Positions 1 to 8,928 of a stretch of DNA of 57,118 nt are shown in pieces (the first letter of the stretch is position 1; every line of letters starts with the position of its first letter). Below the pieces are notes generated by a model that made no database searches, was not told where the DNA came from, and was given only the letters and a program-made list of their open reading frames with translations. The translations under genes were made by a program, and so were the position numbers. This stretch comes from Chloroflexota bacterium (GTDB lineage Bacteria; Chloroflexota; Anaerolineae; UBA4142), in assembly GCA_023381515.1 (NCBI GenBank), contig JAMCQI010000088.1, forward strand, positions 1 to 57,118, read 5' to 3'.

Positions 1-209
1 CGAAGATCGTGATTACGGAGGTGGAGCGGGGGGAATTGCACCTGCGGCACGAGAAGGGCTCGCTGGGGGATCTCGATCAGCGCTATGCGGAAAAGACGCT
101 CGGGTACCTCTATGAGCTGTGGAAGGCCCCCGTCTATCTCGAGACCATGCATGGAGAACGCCTGATCAGGTTTATCAATGGGCCCAACGGTTTCAAGGTT
201 GAAAAGTAG
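1..209 (+). CDS. SpoVR family protein, C-terminal fragment (cut by window edge)
   Basis: An open frame enters from the left edge (codons in phase with base 3) and stops at 207-209, giving about 68 residues. The segment with RYAEKTLGYLYELW and then PVYLETMHGERL resembles the C-terminal end of SpoVR-family proteins, where a conserved KTLxYxYxLWgrPVxLET stretch closes the protein. This is a recollection of the family pattern, not an alignment. SpoVR was named for spore cortex formation but is widespread in non-sporulating bacteria, so no sporulation role should be read into it. The GTG at position 9 is not a credible start, because the frame is open upstream. The gene ends just before a strong hairpin shared with the convergent gene on the minus strand. 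Confidence 0.6.
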   Translation, partial: KIVITEVERGELHLRHEKGSLGDLDQRYAEKTLGYLYELWKAPVYLETMHGERLIRFINGPNGFKVEK

Positions 210-229
210 CAGCCGATCAAGGATCAAAA

Positions 230-269
230 GGGGCGAGGCATCCTTTGGCACAAAAGGATGCCTCGCCCC
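230..269. terminator. Perfect 17-bp hairpin between convergent genes
   Basis: Arms 230-246 and 253-269 are exact reverse complements (GGGGCGAGGCATCCTTT and its complement) around a 6-nt loop. Read on the minus strand the stem is followed by CTTTTGATC, a short U-run, so it best serves as the terminator of the minus-strand glycosidase gene. On the plus strand no T-run follows, but the stem could still stabilise the 3' end of the SpoVR-family transcript. Confidence 0.8.
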
Positions 270-295
270 TGCGCGTCTGGCATACCATCCATCGG

Positions 296-2905
296 CTAGG
301 TCTTGGGACCGAGCCAATGATTCAGGTCGCGGGAGACAAGCACGTTTTGAATGGACCACGGCTGAGGGCTTGCGTCGAGCAGTTGGATGTTGAGGAACTG
401 CGTCCTGACCGTATCAAAACTCGCCTGCACGGGTTCGACATTTCCTTCCTGCTCGTGCACGACCTGCCATTTACTCAAGCGCGCATTCCAGACGGTAATG
501 CGAAAGTTGGCGGGGGCCTCTTCCGGTGAACCGACGAGAGCGAGTCCGCTCACGGCCTCTTCGCGTCCCAGATCGATTTGAAACCACATCCCCACCTGCT
601 GGGCGACCCCGCTTGTCCATTCTGTATCCGGGCGGTCATCAATCACCAGAGCCGCCGTCTTTGTGTTGTGACTCGCATTCGCCGCCCAGTGAACGGCGGG
701 GTGAAAGAGCACCTCTGAAATCATCCAGCTCATCTCGGAATCCGGCCCGGCGACAAGGTCGATCTGAGCGTACTGTACGAGCTGAGGGGCAAAGACCGCC
801 ATCACGTCGCGCTCGTTATCTGCCTCGTGCCGGATGAGCTCGATCCACGTCTTGCCATCTTGAGAGACGTTCAGGAGATAGCCGCGCGGAAATCCTCTGC
901 CGGGGCTGAGGAACTGAAAGCCGTCGACGAGCCGGGGCGAAGAGAAATTAAGGCGGAACCATTGGCCGGGCGCTTGCGGAGTATGGCTGTCCCAAAACGT
1001 ATTCGGGTTGCCGTCGAGGGCGAACACAACTTCAGACGGATTCAAGCTCGCCTCGGCTCTCCACAAATCGACGTCGCTCGGGAGTGAGGTGACATGCACG
1101 GGTATCACGAGGGGTGGATTGCCCGTATCGGCGAACCACGTCATCCCTTCTGAAACAAGGTCCCAGCGGAGGTAGTAATCACCGGCGGTCTTGGGTGCGG
1201 CAAGAATAGCGCCGAAAACGGCCTCCTGGTCCGGGGCGATATCCATTGGTAGAGCTGTACGGCGATCCTCCACGTCCAGCTGCGGCCGGCCGGAGGAGGT
1301 GAACCATTTGTAGCCGGCATGGACCGGATTTCCGCCATCGCGCGACCAGGTGCTTGCGCCGGCATTCTTGATGCGGAGGTTGACACTCGTCGCCTGGCCC
1401 GCCACCATGCTGATCGGGGTGTCGTGGCCGAGAAAGAGCGCGGCCCAGGTATCAAGGCCAGCGGCCGCCGTCGGGACAAAGGCAAAGGTCGCGGAAGGCT
1501 CGGCATCAGGGGGCGGCAATGGACGAGTCGCGGGGGCGGTAATGTCGACTTCGATATCCTGTGTCGGGCTCTGGCGTGCGCTGAACCAAACGATTCCGTC
1601 CACCATCATATCCCAGCGCAGGGTAAAGGGGCCGGAGACCGACGGAGCTCGCAGCTCCACCCGCTCGAACGTTACGCTTTCGGCGGGCCGGACATCCTTG
1701 AGCAGTGGAACGCTTTCGGCCTGCGGGAGAAAAACCTCCTTACCTTCCGCGTCAAACCAGCGATACCCCAGCTTGACGGGATTCGGACCGCTTGCCTTCC
1801 AAATCGCGCCGCCGATATTCTTGACCGCTACATGCCCGACGACGACAGAGTTGGCGACCATAATGCGATTGGGTATGTTGACTGTGATGAGCCACTGGGC
1901 GCGTAGGTCGGGAGGAGGGGTAGGCTTGGCCGGCTTGCGCCTAGGGTCAGGCCAGCGCACGCGATAGCTCGACCTCAGGGCAATGCGAAAGTCGCTGACG
2001 AGAGCGGGCTTGTCCTGCATTCCCCATTCGGGATGGTCCTCAAGCGTCTGCCAACGGTACGGGATGAGAGCCTGAATCGGCTGATTGGACGGGTCCGCGT
2101 TCCAACTGTTGATTTCATCGTAGGCGGTCTGGATCCACGCAAGGTTCGAATCGCGCCAGCCCATGTAGGGATTCGCCTCGGTGATAAAGACGGGCAGGTT
2201 GCGAAACGGCTCGGGAAGCGCTTCGAGGAAATCGCGGAAAGTACGGAAATCGTAGCGCCGATCGTTGAACGGGGGATCCATCAACCGGTCGCCAGTGATT
2301 TGATTTGGGTTATAATCGTGCGTGTGGCAGTGGAGAGCGATGCCGTCGGTGTTGTTCCCGAGGAGGTTTAAAAGATCGACGAGGTACTGGACCCAGTCGC
2401 CACGCACGTTGCCGGGATAGACCGTCTCGTTGTTGTAAGGACCGACGGCCCCGGGGATCACCCAGTCGTCGGAATGTCCCTCCAAGCCGCGGATGGCTTG
2501 GCGACACTTTAAAAAGCATTGAGCGTACTTGTCCGGCGTAATTACTTCGCGCGTGCCGTCACGAAACTGGGGTCGCTCGACCCCCAAGTTCATTTCATTG
2601 CCAATGATCCAGATGCGCGGACCGGGAGAATCGGCGACATAGGCCGCGCACTTGGCGGCGAAAGCATCGTATTGATCGGATGGGGGAATGGTGCCTACCG
2701 GATCATAGCCGTGGTTTAGCCGGATGATCAGACCAAAGCCGGCCTCGGCGAGCGAAGAGTAATCGGTGCTGACCTGGGAGCGAAGATCCACAGAATCCAG
2801 GAGCCAGCCGGGGCGCTGGGCCTCGAGCATGAGATTCTGCCCACCGAGATCGTGTAGGCCGTAGATGTACGCTGGGAAGCGAGATGGGTTGAGGGGAATC
2901 GCCAT
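296..2905 (-). CDS. Modular glycosidase-like protein: TIM-barrel hydrolase, two Ig-like domains, two discoidin-like domains
   Basis: The 869-aa product (from the ATG at 2905) appears to have four parts. Residues ~10-310 look like a TIM-barrel glycosidase, with WIIGNEMN (Glu ~104) and VFITEANPY (Glu ~243) placed like the acid/base and nucleophile of clan-A glycosidases. Two repeated beta-sandwich modules (~330-440 and ~465-580) share the pattern GYRWF/GYKWF...LRWD, like the NBR1-type Ig-like domains common in Chloroflexota. Two F5/8-type C (discoidin) carbohydrate-binding-like domains follow (~600-720 and ~730-865, each with WFxIDLG/WFRLNF). No signal peptide is visible, which is odd for a carbohydrate-active enzyme. 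An upstream TTG at 2941 would add 12 residues and has a weak SD (AGAGG). The substrate is not predictable from sequence; the domain calls are by eye. Confidence 0.7.
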   Translation of the reverse strand: MAIPLNPSRFPAYIYGLHDLGGQNLMLEAQRPGWLLDSVDLRSQVSTDYSSLAEAGFGLIIRLNHGYDPVGTIPPSDQYDAFAAKCAAYVADSPGPRIWIIGNEMNLGVERPQFRDGTREVITPDKYAQCFLKCRQAIRGLEGHSDDWVIPGAVGPYNNETVYPGNVRGDWVQYLVDLLNLLGNNTDGIALHCHTHDYNPNQITGDRLMDPPFNDRRYDFRTFRDFLEALPEPFRNLPVFITEANPYMGWRDSNLAWIQTAYDEINSWNADPSNQPIQALIPYRWQTLEDHPEWGMQDKPALVSDFRIALRSSYRVRWPDPRRKPAKPTPPPDLRAQWLITVNIPNRIMVANSVVVGHVAVKNIGGAIWKASGPNPVKLGYRWFDAEGKEVFLPQAESVPLLKDVRPAESVTFERVELRAPSVSGPFTLRWDMMVDGIVWFSARQSPTQDIEVDITAPATRPLPPPDAEPSATFAFVPTAAAGLDTWAALFLGHDTPISMVAGQATSVNLRIKNAGASTWSRDGGNPVHAGYKWFTSSGRPQLDVEDRRTALPMDIAPDQEAVFGAILAAPKTAGDYYLRWDLVSEGMTWFADTGNPPLVIPVHVTSLPSDVDLWRAEASLNPSEVVFALDGNPNTFWDSHTPQAPGQWFRLNFSSPRLVDGFQFLSPGRGFPRGYLLNVSQDGKTWIELIRHEADNERDVMAVFAPQLVQYAQIDLVAGPDSEMSWMISEVLFHPAVHWAANASHNTKTAALVIDDRPDTEWTSGVAQQVGMWFQIDLGREEAVSGLALVGSPEEAPANFRITVWNARLSKWQVVHEQEGNVEPVQASFDTVRTQFLNIQLLDASPQPWSIQNVLVSRDLNHWLGPKT

Positions 2906-2967
2906 CGACACGATATTACCATGTTCACCTACTCTCGTCAAAAAACCGCTGCTACCTCTTTGCCTGG

Positions 2968-2995
2968 TTGACTTTTCTCCACGGCGCGATATACT
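2968..2995 (+). promoter_or_regulatory. Sigma70-like promoter for the downstream dehydrogenase gene
   Basis: TTGACT at 2968-2973 and TATACT at 2990-2995 are separated by 16 bp. Each box differs from consensus at one base. The site lies about 55 bp upstream of the start codon at 3054, which has an SD (AGGGAGGA, 3043-3050). Confidence 0.65.
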
Positions 2996-3053
2996 CGAAA
3001 CAGATCGTCGATGAAAAGAGCGCAGGCGAGATTGGTCTTCATAGGGAGGAGAT

Positions 3054-4136
3054 ATGAACCAGTACGAGATTGCGTTAATTGCAGGCGATGGCGTCGGCCA
3101 GGAAGTGGTGCCCGCTGGACTGCGAGTGCTCCAGGCTGTCGGGGAATTGACGGATTCGTTCCGACTCAGCGCGACGAGTTTCGATTGGGGCTGCGAGTAC
3201 TACCTAAAGCACGGCCGGATGATGGATGCCGATGGACTGGTGCGCCTGGCGGCATTTGACGCGATCTATCTCGGCGCGGTCGGCTCCCCGGGGGTACCAG
3301 ACCACGTTTCGCTGTGGGGGTTGCTTCTCCCCATTCGCCAGGGGTTTGACCAGTACATCAATCTGCGCCCCATTCGCTTGTTGGAAGGAATTGTCGGACC
3401 TCTGCGAGACAAGGGGCCGCGCGATATCGATTTTGTCGTGGTGCGTGAGAATAGTGAGGGTGAGTACAGCGGTCATGGCGGCCGGAGCCATCGTGGACGG
3501 ACAATGGAAGTGGCCACTCAGACGACCGTTTTTACTCGAACGGGAGTTGAGCGAGTTGTCCGCTATGCCTTTCAGTTGGCGCAGCAGCGCGGAGTCAAGC
3601 AAGAGAAACCCTTGATCAGCGCGACCAAGTCGAATGCGCAGCAATACGCCTCGGTATTCTGGGACGAGGTGTGCATAGAGGTCGCGCGCAAATACAGCGA
3701 CGTGCCCTGGCGGAGCATGCTCGTGGACGCGCTGGCGGCATTGATGGTACTGCATCCCGAACGGCTTGACGTGGTGGTTGGGTCGAACTTGTTTGGCGAT
3801 ATCCTCACGGACTTGGGCGGCGCCTTACAGGGGAGCCTGGGTCTGCCCGCAAGCGCAAACTTGAACCCCGAGCGGCGCTATCCCTCCATGTTTGAACCGG
3901 TTCACGGCTCGGCGCCGGACATCGCGGGTCAGGGCATCGCCGACCCGCTGGCCACCATCTGGGCAGGCTCGATGATGCTTGATCATCTCGGAGAGCACAC
4001 GGCCGCGAATCTAGTCATGCGTGCGGTGGAGAGAGTGGTCGCGCAAGCTCGTGTCCGCACGCCCGACCTGGGCGGCACGAACACGACTGACCAGGTGGCG
4101 GGTGCCGTAATCGAAGAATTGAGTAAAGCGAAATAA
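3054..4136 (+). CDS. Tartrate/D-malate/3-isopropylmalate-type dehydrogenase
   Basis: This 360-aa protein belongs to the NAD-dependent beta-decarboxylating dehydrogenase family (IPMDH, isocitrate, tartrate and D-malate dehydrogenases). It starts IALIAGDGVGQEV. It has the substrate arginines in INLRPIR and the metal-binding aspartates in GSNLFGDILTDLGG. It also has the FEPVHGSAPDIAGQG signature and the cofactor region near its end. The substrate loop (VSLWGLLLPIRQGFDQYINL) resembles the tartrate/D-malate branch rather than leucine-pathway LeuB, so tartrate or D-malate dehydrogenase is the best guess. It is monocistronic or paired with the small membrane gene. A second, different family member lies at 48868. 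A strong SD and promoter support the start. Confidence 0.85.
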   Translation: MNQYEIALIAGDGVGQEVVPAGLRVLQAVGELTDSFRLSATSFDWGCEYYLKHGRMMDADGLVRLAAFDAIYLGAVGSPGVPDHVSLWGLLLPIRQGFDQYINLRPIRLLEGIVGPLRDKGPRDIDFVVVRENSEGEYSGHGGRSHRGRTMEVATQTTVFTRTGVERVVRYAFQLAQQRGVKQEKPLISATKSNAQQYASVFWDEVCIEVARKYSDVPWRSMLVDALAALMVLHPERLDVVVGSNLFGDILTDLGGALQGSLGLPASANLNPERRYPSMFEPVHGSAPDIAGQGIADPLATIWAGSMMLDHLGEHTAANLVMRAVERVVAQARVRTPDLGGTNTTDQVAGAVIEELSKAK

Positions 4137-4202
4137 CGGTTTCTCTCAGAGGGAGCATGGGGCGACAACCCGCTTCAGGAGGCTGCGTGCCAGGAGGTCC
4201 GC

Positions 4203-4733
4203 ATGAATCAACGACAGAGATCGGGACTGGCTTTTGGCCTGGTTCTCATTCTCATCGGCGTTTGGTTGCTCTTGGGGGAATTGGTTCCCGGACTGCGCGA
4301 ATGGCTGGCATTGAGTCAGGCCTGGCCGCTCTTGATCGTCGCTTTTGGCGTCTTTTTGCTAATCATCGGGCTGCTCACGCGTACGCCGGGAATGGCGGTG
4401 CCGGTCTGCCTTTTTTGGGGCATCGGCGGTCTGATTTATTATCAGAACCTTACGGGTAGATGGGACAGTTGGGCCTATGCCTGGACATTGATTCCCGGGT
4501 TCGTGGGGGTCGGTCTGCTGCTCACGGGCCTTTTGGAAAACCGGAGGAGTGCTCTTACCGGTGCGATCTGGCTCATCGTCATCAGTCTCGTCCTTTTCGT
4601 CGTTTTTGCTTCTTTCCTGGGTGGCCCGAACCTATTGGGCGCGTACTGGCCCGTACTGCTGATCGCGCTCGGCGCTATCCTTCTCATTCGCTCGCTTATT
4701 CCGGCTCGGCAGAGTGGAGGGGGCCACGCGTAA
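4203..4733 (+). CDS. Small multi-spanning membrane protein (LiaF/DUF5668-like repeats)
   Basis: The 176-aa product is almost entirely hydrophobic, with about six predicted membrane segments arranged in pairs. The motif [A/L]WPLLIVAFGVFLLI...YWPVLLIALGAILLI recurs, which resembles the N-terminal membrane module seen in LiaF/YvqF-type and DUF5668 proteins. No soluble C-terminal domain is present. It begins with ATG after AGGAGG (4192-4197). It sits 66 bp downstream of the dehydrogenase gene and may be co-transcribed. The function is unknown; a membrane-stress role can only be guessed from the family resemblance. Confidence 0.7.
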   Translation: MNQRQRSGLAFGLVLILIGVWLLLGELVPGLREWLALSQAWPLLIVAFGVFLLIIGLLTRTPGMAVPVCLFWGIGGLIYYQNLTGRWDSWAYAWTLIPGFVGVGLLLTGLLENRRSALTGAIWLIVISLVLFVVFASFLGGPNLLGAYWPVLLIALGAILLIRSLIPARQSGGGHA

Positions 4734-4839
4734 ACGGGACATCTTTTGGGGGATCGTCCGGATACTCGTCGGGCTTGGTCATTTTGAAGGGATGCAGAGA
4801 TGGGAGCGGGGTCAATAGAGATCCGGTAGGAAGAAAACC

Positions 4840-5691
4840 ATGCAACAAGCACGTATTGCGACCAATCACATCTATCTTAACGTCGTCCGGGCGGGCCCGT
4901 CATCAGGCCCGCTTGTTATTCTGCTGCACGGCTTTCCCGAGTTTTGGTACGGATGGCGGCACCAAATCGAGCCGCTGGCTGGAGAAGGATTGCAGGTCTG
5001 GGCGCCAGACCAACGTGGGTACAATCTGAGTGACAAACCGAGAGGGATTGCGGCATACAATCTCGACCAGCTCGCGGCAGATGTGATTGGATTGATTGAT
5101 GCCGCAGGGAGGACAACGGCGTTTCTTGTCGGCCATGACTGGGGTGCGGCGGTGGCATGGTATGTGGCCGCGCAATTCCCTGAGCGGTTGAACAAGCTCG
5201 TGATCCTCAATGTGCCGCACCCTTCGGTAATGCTCAAGACCGTACGCACTCGACCCAAGCAGATGCTCAAGAGTTGGTACATTGTCTTTTTTCAGATTCC
5301 ACGGGCTCCCGAGCTATTAGCCCGGGCGGGTCATTGGCGGGCGCTGGTGGAGACAATGGAAAGAAGCAGCCGGCCGGGCTCTTTCACCGGAGCCGATTTC
5401 GAGCGCTACCGTGAGGCTTGGTCTCGACCGGAGGCGATGACATCCATGCTGAACTGGTATCGCGCGATCGTCCAAAAGCCGCCGCGACCGCTTCCAGACC
5501 CGCGCATTCATGTGCCGACTCTCATCATCTGGGGCGTGCATGATGTGGCGCTCAGTCAAGAGATGGCTCCGGCCAGCGCGCAATTATGCGACAAGGGCCG
5601 GCTCGAGCTCCTGGGAAGGGCAACGCATTGGGTGCAGCATGATGAGCCAGACAGGGTGAATGAGCTGATGATTCAGTTTCTGCGTGAGTAA
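4840..5691 (+). CDS. Alpha/beta hydrolase, epoxide hydrolase-like
   Basis: The 283-aa protein carries the signatures of the epoxide hydrolase/haloalkane dehalogenase branch. HGFPE (30-34) forms the oxyanion hole. GHDWGA has Asp100 as the nucleophile. IIWGVHD holds the acidic residue, and ATHWVQHD near the C terminus holds the catalytic His. An Asp rather than Ser at the nucleophile elbow, together with HGFPE, favours epoxide hydrolase over esterase. Two cap-domain tyrosines would be expected in an epoxide hydrolase; candidates exist but cannot be assigned without a model. No signal peptide is seen, so it is cytoplasmic. A clear intrinsic terminator follows. Confidence 0.85.
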   Translation: MQQARIATNHIYLNVVRAGPSSGPLVILLHGFPEFWYGWRHQIEPLAGEGLQVWAPDQRGYNLSDKPRGIAAYNLDQLAADVIGLIDAAGRTTAFLVGHDWGAAVAWYVAAQFPERLNKLVILNVPHPSVMLKTVRTRPKQMLKSWYIVFFQIPRAPELLARAGHWRALVETMERSSRPGSFTGADFERYREAWSRPEAMTSMLNWYRAIVQKPPRPLPDPRIHVPTLIIWGVHDVALSQEMAPASAQLCDKGRLELLGRATHWVQHDEPDRVNELMIQFLRE

Positions 5692-5717
5692 GAGGGTCCA
5701 TAATAGGAAGCGAACGC

Positions 5718-5752
5718 AAGCGCCGCAGATGTACGCATCTGCGGCGCTTTTC
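5718..5752 (+). terminator. Rho-independent terminator
   Basis: A perfect 14-bp stem (5718-5731 with 5736-5749) around a TACG tetraloop is followed by a T-rich run (TTTTCTTC). It ends the epoxide-hydrolase transcript and may also act on the convergent minus-strand gene ending at 5840. Confidence 0.9.
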
Positions 5753-5839
5753 TTCATCGTCAGAAGAGTGATTACTAGGGTGGTGGGCTAGGCTGGAGGC
5801 AGGCGCGCCTTGCGGAGAGAGGTCTCTGTCGGGCGGGCT

Positions 5840-6694
5840 CTACTTGGTGGGTGGCGTATTGAGCAAGGGGCCCGGTCTCAGGTAGGGAGATGGGCTTGAA
5901 GGGAGGGGCATACGAGGACTGCTTCCTGCGTTCGTGAACGTTACTAGGGACGAGTAGTAAGCCGCACCACCGCTGCCGTCGGGGCCGGCCACGTATACCG
6001 TCCAGCTATACAGATGTCCGGTGGCAAAGCCGGTGGGGAGCGCGTTCAACGTGTAGCTTCCCACATAGCCGAGCGGCGCTGTGTACCAGTCAGGAGCAAA
6101 ACTGGATGGCTCAAACAGTTCAAATATGTAGCTGTCGTTGGGGCTTGCCGCGCGCGGATACCACTGGAAAGTGATGGGGAGGGTAACGTCCGAACTGGGA
6201 ACCGGAGCCGCCAAAGTCAGGTTGGCCAGATCGAAATCGCCGATGCCTACACCTTCTCCCGCAGTATAGTCGGTCAGTAACCGCGTTGTCCAGTTCCACA
6301 ACCGTGTCGAGTCCCGCGGATTGGAATTCAAATACTCGATCTGGTATTTCTGTCCAGAGCCAAGACTGGGTACGTCTGTGAACTGATACAGGCCCTGAGT
6401 GTCGGTCGTGGTGGTCATGACCGTCGACCAAGCGGAGCCATTATAGAACCGCAGATTCAATGGGACGCCGGCAGTAGGGCTGCCCGCAACCGTGACGTGG
6501 CCGAACAAGCCCGAGCGAGCGCTGTTGTAGACAACTGGCAGGTAGATTTGGACGGATTGGGCTGCTTCGGCAGCTCGCGCGGAATACCGCCGGCCGGGAC
6601 CAGGTAGATCGGTCAGAGCAAGAAGCGATAGAAGGAGCAGTGCTCCGGAGAAAGCCATGTACCCGGACTGAAGCATGCGTCGGCGATTTGCCAT
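5840..6694 (-). CDS. Secreted protein with carboxypeptidase-regulatory-like beta domain and IYLPVVY motif
   Basis: The 284-aa product starts with a basic stretch (MANRRR) and a hydrophobic segment (~14-28), consistent with a signal peptide or membrane anchor. Shortly after comes VQIYLPVVYNSA, a motif of the IYLPLV type that I associate with exported Chloroflexota proteins. Residues ~62-160 (GLFGHVTVAGSPTAGVPLNL...TDTQGLYQFTDV) look like a carboxypeptidase-regulatory/SdrD-B beta-sandwich. Residues ~170-255 look like a fibronectin-III-like module ending in YSWTVYV. The C-terminal tail is Pro/Ser-rich. No catalytic residues are recognised; a surface or binding role is inferred. Confidence 0.65.
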   Translation of the reverse strand: MANRRRMLQSGYMAFSGALLLLSLLALTDLPGPGRRYSARAAEAAQSVQIYLPVVYNSARSGLFGHVTVAGSPTAGVPLNLRFYNGSAWSTVMTTTTDTQGLYQFTDVPSLGSGQKYQIEYLNSNPRDSTRLWNWTTRLLTDYTAGEGVGIGDFDLANLTLAAPVPSSDVTLPITFQWYPRAASPNDSYIFELFEPSSFAPDWYTAPLGYVGSYTLNALPTGFATGHLYSWTVYVAGPDGSGGAAYYSSLVTFTNAGSSPRMPLPSSPSPYLRPGPLLNTPPTK

Positions 6695-6779
6695 CGTTGG
6701 ATTCTCTTCTTTCGGCCAACATCATACACTAGATCCCCGCGCATACCAAATCCCCGCCGTCGCGGGAGAGCGACAAGCG

Positions 6780-8561
6780 TCAGGAACCGATGCGGGCCTG
6801 CACTGCGGAGATGCGATCGCGGAGCTGCGCGAGCCGGGCTTGGGACTGTTCGATTCGCTCACGTTCTGCTCGGACGAACCGGGTATAAGGAGCAACGGCC
6901 TCTTTCATGCGGGTCACGGAATTTGACGCTTCGCTGTTGAACTGGGTCTCGAGCGCCTGCAACAGGCGTTCGCGGAGAGTCTGCGTCTTGTCCCTAAAGC
7001 GAGTCTTGGCCTGGTTGCGCTTGTAAGGGATAATGAAGAGGCCGACGATGGCGAGAGTGCTGGCGGCGAGAATGCCTGTAAAATCCAAGGCAGACGAAGC
7101 AATGACGGTCGTCACGAGCGTACCTAATCCGACCGCACCAACCTCGAGGAGCGCGACCTGGGCAACGGAAGATTCGACGTTCACGGCCAAGTCGTGAGCT
7201 TCCTGATCGCGATCATAGGTTTCGACGATGGTCTTGGCCGATTGCCCGACCGAATCGATCAGGGTGCGACGCCGGTTGTCGAGGGGAGTTATGTGTTCGC
7301 CGATGAGCGAGTCCGCGTAGCGGGCTTGCCGCTTTTGCATATAGTCCATGACCAACTGCCATTGACGCAAGTCCTTGTCGACGAGCCAATCGATCACTCG
7401 CTGCACCTTGCCTTCGATCTGCTGAGATACATCGGCTAACACTTGTCTCTCGAACTCGGCGCGTATCTTGTCGCCGCGCGCCAGCGCTGCGATGTTGGTG
7501 AGGCGGAGGGTGCGGTCGAAAAAGTCGAGGCCGCGCTCTTGCATGCGAAAGAGGATGTTATCAATCTCGGCGAGCCGCGGATCGAGCTCACTGCCGAGGT
7601 CGTGCTCATAACCGGAGATGACCGCCTCGACGGCTATGGCGGTCTCTTTATCGGCATTCAATTCCTCCGCCTGGGTTTGTGCGGCGGATTGTGCTTGCTC
7701 GACAACGTGCGCGGCGACGCCCAGAGGGCTGGCGAGCTTGAGGCGCCAGCGCGCGGCATCGTCGAGCGTGGTTTCAATATAGTGAGCGAGGGCGTCGACG
7801 CGGCTGGCCGCGCGCAGCTGAGCGCTTTTCTCCGGACTGCGCTCCGTGTATGACTGCTCGGCCAAGCGCGCCGAAACGGCATAGAACTCGGGGGAGCTTC
7901 CTAGCACTTGATCGGCGTATCTCTGAACAAAGGTCTGGACCTCAGCCAACTCCGCCTCGTTCTGAAGGATATCCACTTTGTTCAAGATCATCACGACCTT
8001 TTTGTCCCAGGCACGGATGGTCGCGAGGAACTGGCGCTCGCTCTCGGTCATGGGCCGGTCGGCCGAAGTCACAAAAAGGACGAGGTCGCTGCGCGGCACA
8101 AAGTCGCTGGTCAAGCGCTCGTGATGGCGGATAACGGCGTTCGTACCGGGGGTGTCGACGATGTTGATTTCTTTCAGCAAGCCCAACGGATAGGTCACGA
8201 GGGCCAAATCGTCCCCGGCTGCCTGCGCATTGATCCGGTCTCCCCATTTTACCAAAGTCACCTTGGAGGTGGTCGGGGTAACACCCTCGGGAAGGACGCG
8301 TTCGCCGAGCAAGGCGTTCACCAATGCGGACTTGCCGGCGTTGAACTCGCCGACGACGACGAGGAGAAATAGCTCGTCCAATTGCAGCGTCGCTTGCTGG
8401 AGGGTGTCAAGGTCCTGGCGCGGCAGGTCAAGATCGGCAAGCGCCAGCCGAATATCGGCGAGAGTTTGTCTCTCCTCACGGAGGAGTTGAGCCTGTGCAT
8501 CGGTGAGAAGGCGGTGGAGGATCGGTGTCTTGTCCGTAATCATAGGTCGCGACAAATCCAT
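6780..8561 (-). CDS. Bacterial dynamin-like GTPase
   Basis: The 593-aa protein has the complete GTPase set of dynamin-family proteins: P-loop GEFNAGKSA (71-79), switch threonines at TPTTSK (~95-100), DTPG (136-139) and NKVD (194-197). Long helical regions follow. A hydrophobic segment at ~468-512 is probably the membrane-insertion paddle or hairpin. A helical coil (~520-590) ends the protein. This layout is that of bacterial dynamin-like proteins, which remodel or protect membranes. It is a single gene, whereas such genes are often paired. The start ATG at 8561 is chosen over the in-frame ATG at 8543 because a purine-rich AGAAAGAG precedes it. A minus-strand promoter lies 40-70 bp upstream. 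Confidence 0.85.
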   Translation of the reverse strand: MDLSRPMITDKTPILHRLLTDAQAQLLREERQTLADIRLALADLDLPRQDLDTLQQATLQLDELFLLVVVGEFNAGKSALVNALLGERVLPEGVTPTTSKVTLVKWGDRINAQAAGDDLALVTYPLGLLKEINIVDTPGTNAVIRHHERLTSDFVPRSDLVLFVTSADRPMTESERQFLATIRAWDKKVVMILNKVDILQNEAELAEVQTFVQRYADQVLGSSPEFYAVSARLAEQSYTERSPEKSAQLRAASRVDALAHYIETTLDDAARWRLKLASPLGVAAHVVEQAQSAAQTQAEELNADKETAIAVEAVISGYEHDLGSELDPRLAEIDNILFRMQERGLDFFDRTLRLTNIAALARGDKIRAEFERQVLADVSQQIEGKVQRVIDWLVDKDLRQWQLVMDYMQKRQARYADSLIGEHITPLDNRRRTLIDSVGQSAKTIVETYDRDQEAHDLAVNVESSVAQVALLEVGAVGLGTLVTTVIASSALDFTGILAASTLAIVGLFIIPYKRNQAKTRFRDKTQTLRERLLQALETQFNSEASNSVTRMKEAVAPYTRFVRAERERIEQSQARLAQLRDRISAVQARIGS

Positions 8562-8600
8562 CTCTTTCTACTTTAGTCGATTCCCAGTTAAGGCCGATCC

Positions 8601-8630
8601 AGTATAGCATATCAGGGGCGCCAAAAGCAA
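8601..8630 (-). promoter_or_regulatory. Sigma70-like promoter for the dynamin-like gene
   Basis: On the minus strand TTGCTT (8630-8625) and TATACT (8606-8601) are separated by 18 bp. A TGC just upstream of the -10 box resembles an extended -10 element. It lies 40 bp upstream of the start codon at 8561. Confidence 0.6.
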
Positions 8631-8675
8631 TTCAGATTTGAAGGGAGGTGCCTGTCAGCATTTTGTACCCCCTCG

Positions 8676-8702
8676 GATCATATGGATCATATGGATGAAA
8701 TG
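8676..8702 (+). repeat. Short tandem repeat, 9-bp unit
   Basis: GATCATATG occurs twice in tandem (8676-8684, 8685-8693) and is followed by a degenerate third copy GATGAAATG (8694-8702). It has no coding role and no function is known. Confidence 0.6.
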
Positions 8703-8841
8703 GCCTACATGGATCCGACAGCGCCGTTCGCGAAACGGCAGCCCAGTGGCGTTGACCACCCGTAAGGGTAGGCCGCCCGCTACCCACAATGGCGGGGCTT
8801 GCAACTGCCCAATCTCGCCTCAAATCCTATCATCCTGGGTA

Positions 8842-8880
8842 TGGACGTGCAATCATCTTATCGCTATAATTTATCTAGCG
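8842..8880 (+). promoter_or_regulatory. Promoter with -10 box inside a palindrome (putative operator)
   Basis: TGGACG (8842-8847) and a perfect TATAAT (8865-8870) are 17 bp apart. The -10 box lies inside the inverted repeat CGCTA-N9-TAGCG (8862-8866 / 8876-8880), so a protein bound there would block RNA polymerase. The 17-mer GCTATAATTTATCTAGC matches the one at the aldehyde oxidoreductase promoter (54055-54071) in both half-sites and spacing. Autoregulation by the adjacent PaaX-type protein is inferred, not shown. Confidence 0.6.
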
Positions 8881-8928
8881 TAGAATAAACGACATATTTT
8901 TCGCCTCGCGCGAATACTCCTCAGGAAG

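Noticed and set aside
4714..4812. Possible mini-gene starting at a GTG and overlapping the small membrane gene (RKRDIFWGIVRILVGLGHF)
   Set aside because: The short stretch resembles the start of a DUF5668-like helix, but the frame ends after about 32 codons. There is no convincing SD. It may be a decayed second module, not a gene.
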